Source of the DNA: Ruthenibacterium lactatiformans
GTDB lineage: Bacteria > Bacillota > Clostridia > Oscillospirales > Ruminococcaceae
Reading direction: 5' to 3'
DNA length: 64,000 bases
NCBI RefSeq assembly: GCF_000949455.1
Contig: NZ_JXXK01000006.1
Location: forward strand, 88,041 to 152,040
This document shows, in pieces, positions 1-8,507 of the stretch (the first letter of the stretch is position 1; each line of letters opens with the position of its first letter). The notes beneath the pieces are model-generated. The model searched no databases. It had not been told where the DNA came from and was given only the letters and a program-made list of their open reading frames with translations. The translations under genes were made by a program, and so were the position numbers.

Positions 1-527
1 GTTTCAGCAAACACGTCGCTCACAACGGCCACCGTGCGGGCTTTTTCCTCGTCCTCCTCCGTGAAGAAGCGCCCGCGGGACAGCTCCACGCTGTTGGCGG
101 CGGCATATTCGGTGTTCACGCCCGTGACGTTCACGCCGGCTTCGTCCGCGTTTGTGCTCACCGTATAGCTGCCAAGACTCTGTGTCAGGCTGACAGCGTA
201 GATGCTGCCGCCGTAAAGCGCGCGGTAATCCGCCAGCATCTCGTCCGTCAGCAGGTCCTCCGCGCCGGGAGTGGTTGGGCGGAACATGCGCGTCTGCGCA
301 CCCTCGGTGTAATCGCTGTCGCTTTTTTGCGTCAGGCTGACGGTGATGTTGTTCGCGCCCATGCTCTGCATGCTGGTGGTGATGGAGTTCGTCATGCTGC
401 CCGCCACCGTCATGATAGCGATGACCGAGCCGATGCCGATGATGATGCCCAGCATCGTGAGCAGCGCGCGCATCTTGTTGGCCCGCAGGCCGTTAAGGGC
501 AAGCTGGATGTTTTCAAACAGCAGCAT
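1..527 (-). CDS. MacB-like ABC transporter permease (FtsX family), partial
   Basis: Membrane permease of a MacAB-type export system; only the first 175 codons are in the window and the 3' end lies beyond base 1. The N-terminus has the family's first membrane helix with LTMLGIIIGIGSVI, followed by an extracytoplasmic MacB-core-like stretch. The ATG at 525-527 overlaps the end of the ATPase gene by 14 bp, showing translational coupling in an adaptor-ATPase-permease operon read leftwards. Such systems export peptides, antibiotics or lipid-like molecules; the substrate cannot be inferred. Confidence 0.88.
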   Translation of the reverse strand, partial: MLLFENIQLALNGLRANKMRALLTMLGIIIGIGSVIAIMTVAGSMTNSITTSMQSMGANNITVSLTQKSDSDYTEGAQTRMFRPTTPGAEDLLTDEMLADYRALYGGSIYAVSLTQSLGSYTVSTNADEAGVNVTGVNTEYAAANSVELSRGRFFTEEDEEKARTVAVVSDVFAE

Positions 528-1230
528 CCGCAGCGCCTCCTCCCCTGCGCACGCCCGTGACGCGGCCGTCCTTGATGGTGACGATGCGCTGGCATTCGCC
601 GGCAAGCTCCGGGCTGTGGGTAATGAGCACGATGGTCTTTCCCTGCTCCCGGTGCAGCCGGTGGAACAGGTCCATCACCAGGCGCCCCGTGGCGGAATCC
701 AGCGCGCCCGTCGGCTCGTCGGCCAGCAGGATGGCGGGGTCGTTGGCCATGGCGCGCGCAATGGCCACGCGCTGCTTCTGCCCGCCGGAAAGCTGGCTGG
801 GCGCATGGCCCGCGCGGTCGCCCATTTCCACCATATCCAGCAGCGCGCGGGCGCGCTGTGTGCGTGCCGTGCCGCGCACGCCGTTGTACATCATGGGCAG
901 CGCCACGTTCTTCAGCGCGCTGGTGCGGGGCACCAGGTTGAACGTCTGGAATACAAATCCGATCTTCCGGCAGCGGATGCGGGAGAGCTGCTTGTCGCGC
1001 AGTGTGCCTACGTCCACGCCGTCCAGCACATAGGTGCCTTCCGTGGGGCGGTCCAGCGCGCCGATGATGTTCATCAGCGTGGATTTGCCCGAACCGGACG
1101 CGCCCACGATGGCCACAAATTCGCCTTTGCGCACCGTCAGGTCAATGCCGTGCAGCACCTCCAGTTCCTCGCCCGTGCCGATGGGGAACCGCTTGACGAT
1201 GCCGTGCATGTCGATGATGGGAGCATCCAT
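514..1230 (-). CDS. MacB/LolD-like ABC transporter ATP-binding protein
   Basis: ATPase of the MacAB-like exporter, 238 residues. Walker A GASGSGKST is at residues 43-51, the signature LSGGQKQR near 143 and Walker B ILLADEPTGALD near 167, the usual arrangement of the LolD/MacB family. The open frame extends further upstream, but the ATG at 1228-1230 is the natural start: it lies just after the adaptor stop codon (1232-1234) and gives a family-length protein. The ribosome site is GGGAGGG inside the adaptor's Gly/Met-rich 3' end. The permease gene follows with a short overlap. Confidence 0.93.
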   Translation of the reverse strand: MDAPIIDMHGIVKRFPIGTGEELEVLHGIDLTVRKGEFVAIVGASGSGKSTLMNIIGALDRPTEGTYVLDGVDVGTLRDKQLSRIRCRKIGFVFQTFNLVPRTSALKNVALPMMYNGVRGTARTQRARALLDMVEMGDRAGHAPSQLSGGQKQRVAIARAMANDPAILLADEPTGALDSATGRLVMDLFHRLHREQGKTIVLITHSPELAGECQRIVTIKDGRVTGVRRGGGAADAAV

Positions 1231-1231
1231 A

Positions 1232-2980
1232 TCACATCCCTCCCGGGCCGCCGCTGGGCATGCCGCCGCCACCGGGCATATCGCCGCCCGGCATGCCGCC
1301 GCCCATGTCCATGCTGAACATGGCGTTTTCCCCGCTCTGCTGCGCGTCGTCCGCGCCCGCGGCGGCCGTGGCCGTATCATTGGCGCTCGTCTTTACCTCC
1401 ATCCCGTCGGAAAGCCCTTCGCCGGAGATCTCAATATAATAATCCGTTTCCATGCCCGTTTCCACAGGGATGGCCGTGAATTCCGTTTCGCCTCCGCTGC
1501 GGGCGTAAACCACGCTGCCGCCGTTTTCGTCCGTGCCCACCGCATCGTAAGGAACGGCATAGACGTCCGTCACCTGGGAAAGGATGATCTCCACCTTCGC
1601 GGAAAGGCCGATGAGCAGGCCGCTGTCCTTCCCGGTTACGGTCACCTCGGCCCCGAAGCCAGAGCTGCCGGTACCGCCCTGCGTACTGCCTGTGGAGCCG
1701 GAGGTGAGCGAAAGCTGGGACACCGTGCCCGCGATCTCCGTGTCTCCGGTGGCGTCGCTTTTGATGATGGCCTGCTGGCCCACAGCCACGCTTTTGATAT
1801 CGTCCTCGTCAATGGTAATGGACACCTTCAAATCGTCGGTGTTCTGGATGACCGCCAACGCCGTGTTGGAGGTACCGCCGCCCGCGGCCGAGCCAACCGT
1901 CGCGTTCAGCGTAGTGATGGTGCCGGACGCACCTGCGGTGATGGTGCAGTCCGCGATCTGCTCCTCCAGCTCCTCGATCTCATCGCTGGTGCCCGCGTTT
2001 TCCAGATTTTCGGCCGCGGTCTCCATGTTTTCCTTAGCCTGCCGGAGGGTTTCCGTAGCCGTCTCGTAGGTGCTCCTGGCCTGCAGCCAAGCCTGGTCCG
2101 CCGCGGCATAGGCCTGATACAGCGCGTCGTAGCCGCTGTTTGCCTTCGCAGTCTTGAGCGCATCCTCCGCCGCCTGCCGCGCGGCGGACTTCGCGGTGTA
2201 ATCGCTTTGCGCCGCCGCGGCCGTGTTCTGCGCCGCCGTCAAAGCCGCCGCCGCGTTGTCCCGGGCCGCCTGCAGCTCCGGGTTGGCGCTGTCCGCATCC
2301 AGCGCGGCCTGTGCGGCGTCGCAGGCAGCCTGCGCAGCGGAAAGTGCCGTGTTGGCGTTGTTCAGCGCCGCGCCCGCCTCCTGCTCCGCCGTCAGAGCCG
2401 CGTCGTAGGCGCTCTGATACGACGAAACGGAATTGGCCGCGTTCAGATATTCGGTGTTGCGCGCCGTTTCCAGCGCCGAAGCCGCACTGGCGTAGGCGTT
2501 GTACGCCTCGGTCTGCTTCGCCGCCGCGCTGTTGTAGCTTTCCACGGCCTTATCGTAATTTTTCTGCGCCGTTTCCCTGCTTTCGGCCAGCGCCTCCTGC
2601 CGTTTGGCAAGCTGTTCCTCCAGGTCGGAGGAATCCAGCGTGCAGATGACGTCGCCCTCGCTTACCGTGTCGCCCACCTGCACAAAGATCTCCTTGACGG
2701 GATAGGAGAGCGACGTGGTGACGTTGGCCACGCTTCCGCTCTCCACCGTGCCCGTGACGGTGATGCTCTCTGACAGCGTGGTTTTTTCCAGCCGGGTGGT
2801 GCGCACCGCGTCAGCCATTGCGGGCAGCGCCCCGCCGGCAGGGCGCAGGAAGCGCCAGACGCCGAAGCCCAATGCCGCAGCCGCCAAGACGGCCGACACC
2901 AGGAGCACACGCTTTTTGGTGAACCGGAACGACCGCAGCCTTTTCCACAGCCGTTTGAACCAAAGGCCTGCTTTTCCCAT
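1232..2980 (-). CDS. MacA-like (HlyD family) efflux adaptor with long coiled coil
   Basis: Membrane-anchored adaptor of the exporter, 582 residues. A basic N-terminus is followed by one membrane helix (about residues 20-38), a biotinyl/lipoyl-like half, a very long Ala-rich helical hairpin (about 110-310) rich in Ala, Gln, Asp and Glu, the second lipoyl half, and beta-barrel/membrane-proximal domains. The last about 30 residues are a Gly/Met/Pro-rich tail (GGGMPGGDMPGG). The start ATG at 2978-2980 has AAAGGGG 7-8 bases upstream; the upstream extension of the frame is non-coding in character. It heads the operon. In a cell without an outer membrane the long hairpin may span the wall. Confidence 0.88.
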   Translation of the reverse strand: MGKAGLWFKRLWKRLRSFRFTKKRVLLVSAVLAAAALGFGVWRFLRPAGGALPAMADAVRTTRLEKTTLSESITVTGTVESGSVANVTTSLSYPVKEIFVQVGDTVSEGDVICTLDSSDLEEQLAKRQEALAESRETAQKNYDKAVESYNSAAAKQTEAYNAYASAASALETARNTEYLNAANSVSSYQSAYDAALTAEQEAGAALNNANTALSAAQAACDAAQAALDADSANPELQAARDNAAAALTAAQNTAAAAQSDYTAKSAARQAAEDALKTAKANSGYDALYQAYAAADQAWLQARSTYETATETLRQAKENMETAAENLENAGTSDEIEELEEQIADCTITAGASGTITTLNATVGSAAGGGTSNTALAVIQNTDDLKVSITIDEDDIKSVAVGQQAIIKSDATGDTEIAGTVSQLSLTSGSTGSTQGGTGSSGFGAEVTVTGKDSGLLIGLSAKVEIILSQVTDVYAVPYDAVGTDENGGSVVYARSGGETEFTAIPVETGMETDYYIEISGEGLSDGMEVKTSANDTATAAAGADDAQQSGENAMFSMDMGGGMPGGDMPGGGGMPSGGPGGM

Positions 2981-3082
2981 AATAAAACCCCTTTCTTTGT
3001 ACCGGATCTTTACAAAAAATGGTAAATAAAAAATGTGAAAGGGATGTGTGGAGCAGCGGAAAGAACGGTGAAAACAACGCGG

Positions 3083-3110
3083 AAAAGCCGCGCCCCAAGG
3101 GAGGCGCGGC
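3083..3110 (-). terminator. possible rho-independent terminator
   Basis: An 8-bp GC stem (GCCGCGCC/GGCGCGGC) is followed by TTTT when read on the minus strand, upstream of the efflux operon. There is no convincing gene feeding into it. From 2981 to 3376 no other gene is supported; a 68-codon minus-strand frame (3139-3345) lacks a ribosome site. Confidence 0.35.
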
Positions 3111-3376
3111 CTAAGCGCAAAAGGAGCAGAGCCGCCGGTCACGGCGAGGGCGGCGCGCTTTTCGCACGCGGCAGCTTTACCGCGCATTCACGCTCCGCCC
3201 GCCTGAAAAAGCGCGCCAGCGTCGCCGCGGCCGCGGCAGCCACCTCCAGCTCGGCCGCTGCCTGGGCGCAGGGCAGGCCGTACAGCGGGAACAATGCATC
3301 CAGCAGGTTCCAGATGGCCATAGGGCATGCAAAGACGTTTTCCACGCCCCCAAAAGGAGCTTTCGCGCTGGAGGAC

Positions 3377-3405
3377 TTGCTCGAGAAAATAAAAATGTAT
3401 ATACT
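3377..3405 (+). promoter_or_regulatory. sigma-A-type promoter for the 202-aa gene
   Basis: TTGCTC (3377-3382), a 17-bp spacer, then TATACT (3400-3405), 78 bp upstream of the GTG start at 3483. The surroundings are AT-richer than the neighbouring DNA. Confidence 0.5.
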
Positions 3406-3482
3406 CAGTACAAAGAAAAGGAAACAGGTGAGCCCGATGGTGCGGAAATAATAGGCCTAAAACCCAAAAGGAGGTTCTCTGC

Positions 3483-4091
3483 GTGTCAAAAAATAAGACA
3501 GCCAAAGAGAAAAGACCTTGGCATATATTGATTTGGCTTATACTGTATCTTGTTAACCTGCTTGCAGCCCTGGCCTTCCAATATTTTTTCATTCATACAT
3601 ACTCCGCGCCATTAACAGCGGAAAGTCTCGGGAGCATTTCGTATTTTAACGGGTGCGAAATATTGGACATAAGCGGTGAGGGTGTTCCCGATAACAGTTT
3701 GATTGGCAAAAGTTCACCGGACTGGATTCTTTATAAAAATCAAGCTGGTGAGACTCATGCTGTACGGATTGAATGGAATTTATATATGCCAAGATTCAGG
3801 ATTGAAAAAAACAGTAATACGCTTATTCCAAATGAAGAAAGCTACACCTTTTCAATGCGGGACTTTTTGGAAAAAAACGAAGTTACTGTTGAAAATCAAG
3901 AGGCTATTGTTCAATTAAAGTGGTCCGGATTATTCAGGCAGCAGGGTTATATTCAGGGCATACATATGTTAACCGCTTTGGGATTGCTGCTTCTGGAGGC
4001 GTGGATTTATCTCCGTATTCAAAAAAACAAAACGCATAATTACAGCAGTTACAACTGTCAATTAAACATTTTGAGTAGTAGGATTTGTTAG
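3483..4091 (+). CDS. hypothetical membrane protein (202 aa)
   Basis: I do not recognise a family. The protein has an N-terminal membrane helix (about residues 13-34), a polar extracytoplasmic middle of about 130 residues, and a second helix near the C-terminus (ALGLLLLEAWIYL, about 163-178), then a basic tail. The start is GTG with a strong AAAGGAGG ribosome site 8 bases upstream. The base composition is far AT-richer than the flanking operons and codon use includes many A/T-ending codons, suggesting recent acquisition. It stands alone between its own promoter and decayed DNA. Confidence 0.7.
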   Translation: MSKNKTAKEKRPWHILIWLILYLVNLLAALAFQYFFIHTYSAPLTAESLGSISYFNGCEILDISGEGVPDNSLIGKSSPDWILYKNQAGETHAVRIEWNLYMPRFRIEKNSNTLIPNEESYTFSMRDFLEKNEVTVENQEAIVQLKWSGLFRQQGYIQGIHMLTALGLLLLEAWIYLRIQKNKTHNYSSYNCQLNILSSRIC

Positions 4092-4743
4092 GAGCAATCA
4101 TTCATCTTATTACTAAATCACAAATTTTGGCACAATGACCATCGTAAAAGCAAATATGCATAAGCATGATACAAAAGCAAGAGAATCGGCATCAAGCGCC
4201 GCATACTATACCTTTGTGGCATACTTCGTTGACGGTTTTGGCAGTCTGTATGGAAGTCCCTTGCGAATCTAACGGTAGGAAACAATAATTTCTCTTAGTG
4301 TGCAACTTAGCTGCTTCACAAAATTGTATATATTAACCATCTAATAAAGCACGGCAACTCAAAATGAGTTGCCGTGCTTTAATTGGGTAAGCGATAGAAA
4401 CAGCCTCAATGGAAATCTTTAGGCAGGTTGTTCATATTCTTCTTGTTTACCCCATTGAACGCTAACGAATATGGCGCAACGATAAGTGCAAAATTCTTCA
4501 AATAAAAGCCAGACAAAAGAGCCACGGTTTATTGCCGCCTTTCAGTATGGCGTGTTGCAGCTTTGTTCCGTCAGAGTTCTGCAATCATATCTCTTTCTTT
4601 TGGGCGAAACTTTTCCGCCTTATCCCAACGGATAAGCTACTTGCACCACAGGATATCACCAGGGATGGCGCTTGATGCCGTTTTATGAGCAGCTATGCGA
4701 AAAGACGCTTTTTGCCGTTTCCCTCCGGCGGGCCGCTGCCCGC
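4092..4743. other. AT-rich intergenic region with decayed ORF remnants
   Basis: No intact gene is supported in these 650 bp. A 45-codon plus-strand frame (4135-4272; contains AAYYTFVAYFVDGFGSLYGS) has no ribosome site. On the minus strand, short protein-like pieces such as IRWDKAEKFRPKERDMIAEL (around 4560-4635) are interrupted by stops. The composition matches the AT-rich gene just upstream rather than the GC-rich neighbours. I read it as debris of a former mobile or acquired segment. Confidence 0.45.
4346..4380. terminator. bidirectional rho-independent terminator
   Basis: A perfect 15-bp stem (AAAGCACGGCAACTC with its complement) closes a 5-base loop; T/A runs lie on both sides. It ends transcription of the AT-rich region and could also stop leftward transcripts from the GH13 operon. 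Confidence 0.8.
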
Positions 4744-6639
4744 TCACAGCACCTCGTATACGTTTGCCTCATAGGGGCGCAGCACGGGCGCTTCCTCGGC
4801 ATAATTACCGATTCGCTTTGCCTGTGCGCCGGAGAGCGGCGCCGGGCGCGGCGTCTGGTGGGCCGTCAGGTTGCATTCCACATAAAACTTTCTGCCGTCC
4901 AGCACACGGAAATAGCAGAACACATCCGCATGCCTTTTCGTCTTTAAAAACACGGGACGGAACGCGCCGTATACCAGCGCCGGGTTTTCCCGCCGCAGCG
5001 CGATCAGCTTCTTATAATAATGGAACACCGAATCCGGGTCCCGCATCTCGTCGGCGGCATTGCACGTCTGCCAGCCGTCCGCCATGCGCAGCCAGGGCGT
5101 TCCTGCGGTAAAGCCGCCGTTGGGCCCCGCGTTCCATGGCATGGGCGCGCGGGCATGGTCCCGCGTACCGGCCAGGATGCGCTTCCACGCTTCCTCCGAC
5201 GGCATTTTGCCGCACAGCTCCTGGTACAGGTTGCGGCTCTCCACGTCGTTGATCTCGTTGATGGATGCAAAATCCACATTGGCAAGGCCCAGCTCCTGCC
5301 CCTGATAGATGAACGGAGTGCCCTTGAGCGTGAGCTGAAGCGTCGCCAGCAGCTTTGCCAGCGGCGCGCGCACAGCCGGGTCCGGATTCACTTTGCTCAC
5401 CATGCGCGGGTTGTCGTGGTTTTCAAAAAACAGGCTCATCCAGCAGTTGTCACCGTAATTCTGCTGCCAGTCCAACAGGTATTTTTTCAGGTAGCGCAGG
5501 TCGTACCGGTAATCGTCAAAGCGGGTCTTGCCCGGGTTCTCCAGCGCGTCGAAGTTGAACACCATGTCCAGCTCCGCGCGGCTCTCCGCGGTGAGCATTT
5601 TGGACATCTGCATGCCCAGGCCCGCCGTCTCGCCCACAGTGACGGCGTCGTAACGGCCAAAGCTCTCCCGCCGCATCTCTGCCAGATATTCGTGCAGGCG
5701 CGGGCCGTAAAAATAATGCTCGATGCCCCGCAGGCCGATGGCTCCCGCCAACGCCTCGCTGCCGTCAGCCAGGCCGTCCTTAGAGATCAGGTTGATGACG
5801 TCCATGCGGAAACCGTCCACGCCCTTGGCCAGCCACCAGTCGATCATGTCATAGACCTCGCGGCGCAGCGCGGGGTTATCCCAGTTCAGGTCCATCTGCT
5901 TTTTGCTGAACAGGTGCAGCGCCCATTCGTCCCGTTCGGGATAGTAATTCCACGCGGGGCCGGAAAAAAAGCTCACCCAGTTGTTCGGCTCTTTTCCGTC
6001 CCTGCCTTTGTGCCAGATGTAATAGTCCCGGCAGGGACCGTCGGGGTCGCGCAGGGAACTTTGGAACCAGGGGTGCTCGTCGGAGGTGTGGTTCACCACA
6101 AGGTCCATGATAAGCTTCATGCCGTTCGCATGTGCCTCAGCCAGCAGGGCGTCGAAATCCTCCATGGTGCCGAACTCGGCCATGATTTTCCGGTAATCCC
6201 GGATGTCATAGCCGTTGTCGTCGTTGGGGGAATCGTATACGGGCGAGAGCCACAGCAGATTTACGCCCAGTTCCTTCAGATAGGGCAGCTTTTCGCGGAT
6301 GCCCCGCAGATCGCCCACGCCGTCGCCGTTTGAGTCCGCAAAGCTGCGGGGATAGATCTGGTAGGCCACGGCCTCCTTCCACCATTTGCGGGTGATGCCG
6401 CCTGTGGGCGCGGGCGGCGTCTGCGTTTCATGGTTCAGCAGGCCCAGCAGGGAATCCACCAGGCTGTCGTCCAGCCTGCCCGGCGCCAGCTTCTGCAAAG
6501 CGCGCAGTGAAAGGCGGCGCACCACAGGGTTGGCGACGGCCTTTTCCGGAAGGCCCGTCTGCAAAAGCAGCGTATGGATGATGTCGTGCCCAATGGGCGT
6601 CGCATAGATCTCGCCGATGCGGCTGTCCCGTGTCAGCAT
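4744..6639 (-). CDS. GH13 alpha-glucosidase / oligo-1,6-glucosidase with N-terminal extra domain
   Basis: Cytoplasmic glycoside hydrolase of family 13 that would hydrolyse alpha-glucosidic bonds in short malto- or isomalto-oligosaccharides. The catalytic barrel starts near residue 87 (WWKEAVAYQIYPRSF) and contains the four family motifs: DLVVNHT, GFRMDVIN (nucleophile Asp), TVGET (acid/base Glu) and FFENHDNPR. The protein is 631 residues, about 75 longer than typical members, because of an N-terminal helical domain (GEIYATPIGHDII...). The ATG at 6637-6639 has GAAGGAGG upstream; longer frames lack a ribosome site. It follows the aldose epimerase by 53 bp and is probably cotranscribed with it. 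Confidence 0.93.
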   Translation of the reverse strand: MLTRDSRIGEIYATPIGHDIIHTLLLQTGLPEKAVANPVVRRLSLRALQKLAPGRLDDSLVDSLLGLLNHETQTPPAPTGGITRKWWKEAVAYQIYPRSFADSNGDGVGDLRGIREKLPYLKELGVNLLWLSPVYDSPNDDNGYDIRDYRKIMAEFGTMEDFDALLAEAHANGMKLIMDLVVNHTSDEHPWFQSSLRDPDGPCRDYYIWHKGRDGKEPNNWVSFFSGPAWNYYPERDEWALHLFSKKQMDLNWDNPALRREVYDMIDWWLAKGVDGFRMDVINLISKDGLADGSEALAGAIGLRGIEHYFYGPRLHEYLAEMRRESFGRYDAVTVGETAGLGMQMSKMLTAESRAELDMVFNFDALENPGKTRFDDYRYDLRYLKKYLLDWQQNYGDNCWMSLFFENHDNPRMVSKVNPDPAVRAPLAKLLATLQLTLKGTPFIYQGQELGLANVDFASINEINDVESRNLYQELCGKMPSEEAWKRILAGTRDHARAPMPWNAGPNGGFTAGTPWLRMADGWQTCNAADEMRDPDSVFHYYKKLIALRRENPALVYGAFRPVFLKTKRHADVFCYFRVLDGRKFYVECNLTAHQTPRPAPLSGAQAKRIGNYAEEAPVLRPYEANVYEVL

Positions 6640-6692
6640 AAACAAACCTCCTTCGGCGCGGCCGTGCCGCGTGCTTCCAATAAACGCGCGCC

Positions 6693-7574
6693 TCACCGTG
6701 CGAACGTCATCGCAAGGCCGGTGCTCCAGCTTTCGCCAGGCGCAAGGCGCACCGTGTCGGGCTTTTCCTCCCAGATGCCGCTGGCCGTGCGCGCGTCCGG
6801 CAAGCCGTGCCACGGCTCGATGCACACATAGCGGACAGGGCCTTTTGCGCTCCACATCAGCACATAGGGGTAGCCTTCGATCCCCACGCTCACGCGGCGG
6901 CCCGTCTCTTTTTCCACAATGGAAAGGCTCCCGGCCGTCAGCCGGGAAAAGCAGGTGCTGTCGTGGTCGAACATGCCGTCATGCAGCGGAATGTCTGTCT
7001 CACTTTCAAAATAAACACGGGTCGCGCCCGTCACAAGGCCGTCGTCCTCCCCGGTTTCGATGACGGTGGGCGTCTGCGGCGTATCGAACCGCAGCACGTA
7101 GTCCCCCGCCTTATGCGCCGCGTCGAACGGGCACAGAAACGCGGGATGGTACCCGAAGGCGAAGGGCATCACCTCGCCGCCGTCGTTCTCCACACGGATG
7201 TCGTGGTGCACCGTCACGCCCTCCAGCCGGAAAGTGGAAAACAGCTTGAATGCAAACGGGAATTTTTCCATCGTCAGCACATTTGCCTCCAGGCACAGCG
7301 TCACGCTGTCCCCGCTCTGTTCCACCAGCGCGTGCTCCATATCCCGGGCAAAGCCGTGCTGGCCGCCCTCATAGGACACGCCGTTGTGGGTGAACGCGCC
7401 GCCCTTCAGCCGCCCGCAGTAGGGGAACAGAATAGGCGCATGCCGGTTCCACACAGCTGGGTCCGCCTGCCAGAGCATCTCCTCGCCCGTTTCCTTTTTC
7501 ACCACGCTGCACAGCTCAGCGCCCCTGCTCTGCACCCGCACGCACAAAAAATTATTTTCAATCGTAAATTCCAT
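6693..7574 (-). CDS. aldose 1-epimerase family protein (LacX-like mutarotase)
   Basis: Predicted cytoplasmic sugar mutarotase of 293 residues that interconverts alpha and beta anomers of aldoses or sugar phosphates. The galactose-mutarotase fold is recognisable from SRGAELCSVV near the N-terminus, PILFPYCGRLKGG near residue 50, and FGYHPAF, which holds the conserved His. The ATG at 7572-7574 has GGAGGGCG just upstream. It is first in a two-gene unit with the GH13 glucosidase, so supplying the right glucose anomer after hydrolysis is a sensible role; the exact sugar is unknown. Confidence 0.87.
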   Translation of the reverse strand: MEFTIENNFLCVRVQSRGAELCSVVKKETGEEMLWQADPAVWNRHAPILFPYCGRLKGGAFTHNGVSYEGGQHGFARDMEHALVEQSGDSVTLCLEANVLTMEKFPFAFKLFSTFRLEGVTVHHDIRVENDGGEVMPFAFGYHPAFLCPFDAAHKAGDYVLRFDTPQTPTVIETGEDDGLVTGATRVYFESETDIPLHDGMFDHDSTCFSRLTAGSLSIVEKETGRRVSVGIEGYPYVLMWSAKGPVRYVCIEPWHGLPDARTASGIWEEKPDTVRLAPGESWSTGLAMTFAR

Positions 7575-7706
7575 AAACGCCCTCCGTTCGCTCCAAGATT
7601 CGGGTCTAAAACCAGTATATCCCAAACAACGGCAAAAAGGAAGAGGGAGCCCGGGTGTCAGCACAGGTTTTCAAAGAATATCCTAAGACAAGAAAGGAGT
7701 GTTTGT

Positions 7707-8495
7707 ATGAACTCTGACAAACAAGGCCGCGCCATGTGCGCATGCGGCGGCAGCAGCGGTGCCGCTCCGGGTGCGGAGCCCGCCGCCGCTGTGCCGCAGT
7801 GCAGGTGCCGCACCGCACCCCGCGCGCCTTCACCCGCTCAAAACATCACCGCCGCCATCGCCGCGGCGGACCTTACCGGCACAGGCTTTCTGCGCCTGCG
7901 CAGCTTCGCCGCCAGCAACGCGCAGCCCGTGCCTGACGTCATCGTCACCATATCCCAGCGTTCCGGCACCGGAATCCCGGACAAAACCGTCACCACCGGT
8001 CCCGAGGCATTGTCCGACGACGTTGCCATCGCCTGCCCGCCCCGCTCTTACTCCCTGGACGAAAACAACCGTACCGTCCTGCCCTATGCCGTGGTGGACG
8101 TGACCGCCGAGCATGAGGGCTATGACCCCGTGCATGTGGCGGGTGTGCAGGTATTCGACGGTGAGGTAAGCCTGCTGGAACTGCTCATGATTCCTGTGGA
8201 GGAGGACGAAACGGCCGCCTACACCGTGCGCAGTCTCCCTGAGGATTTCGATATCCCCACGCACAAGCTGTTCGAGGGCGGCGAATCCTCCGGCCCCACC
8301 CCGCTGTCTGCCTGCCGCCCGCGCATTCTGGACCAGCCCATCATCCCCGAAAAGATCATGGTACACCTGGGCCGCCCCTCGGCCAATGTGCAGAACGTGA
8401 CGGTATCGTTCCGCGATTACATCAAAAACGTCGCCTCCAGCGAGGTATATCCCACCTGGGTAGGCTCAACCAACCCCACAATTCCGGGCCTTTAA
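7707..8495 (+). CDS. N-terminal half of a SleC-like spore cortex-lytic protein, split by the 32-kb element
   Basis: 262-codon frame with its own start (ATG at 7707, AAAGGAG upstream). It carries the N-terminal part of SleC-type proteins: a low-complexity Cys/Ala/Pro head, a beta-sandwich region (about residues 60-170, GFLRLRSFAASN...) and the segment IPEKIMVHLGRPSANVQNVT. Residue 251 is the Trp of EVYPTW, where the attachment core begins the foreign sequence; the last 11 residues (VGSTNPTIPGL) are read from the element and end at TAA. The rest of the gene lies at 40438-42489 in the matching frame. Alone, this fragment lacks the SpoIID-like and peptidoglycan-binding domains and is probably non-functional. 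Confidence 0.88.
   Translation: MNSDKQGRAMCACGGSSGAAPGAEPAAAVPQCRCRTAPRAPSPAQNITAAIAAADLTGTGFLRLRSFAASNAQPVPDVIVTISQRSGTGIPDKTVTTGPEALSDDVAIACPPRSYSLDENNRTVLPYAVVDVTAEHEGYDPVHVAGVQVFDGEVSLLELLMIPVEEDETAAYTVRSLPEDFDIPTHKLFEGGESSGPTPLSACRPRILDQPIIPEKIMVHLGRPSANVQNVTVSFRDYIKNVASSEVYPTWVGSTNPTIPGL
8450..8479. other. attL: left attachment site of the island
   Basis: Core TCCCACCTGG at 8450-8459, followed on the element side by CAACCAACCCCAC (8467-8479). That 13-mer is the inverted partner (12/13) of the one flanking attR. To the left is the chromosomal half-site within the SleC-like gene. The symmetry centre of the reconstructed attP falls between 8457 and 8458, so TG within the core is the likely crossover dinucleotide. 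Confidence 0.8.
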
Positions 8496-8507
8496 AGCCC
8501 CTTTTGT

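Noticed and set aside
1034..2773. Long open frames antisense to the MacA-like gene
   Set aside because: Arg/His-rich translations with no family features, explained by codon bias of the real minus-strand gene. The same holds for other long antisense frames, for example 10848-12884, 15791-18511, 18403-20280 and 24955-26631.
3139..3345. 68-codon minus-strand frame upstream of the efflux operon
   Set aside because: GTG start without a ribosome site, Ala-rich content typical of spurious frames in GC-rich DNA; only the terminator-like hairpin after it gives slight support.
4135..4272. 45-codon plus-strand frame in the AT-rich region
   Set aside because: Reads like a protein tail but has no ribosome site and sits among broken fragments.
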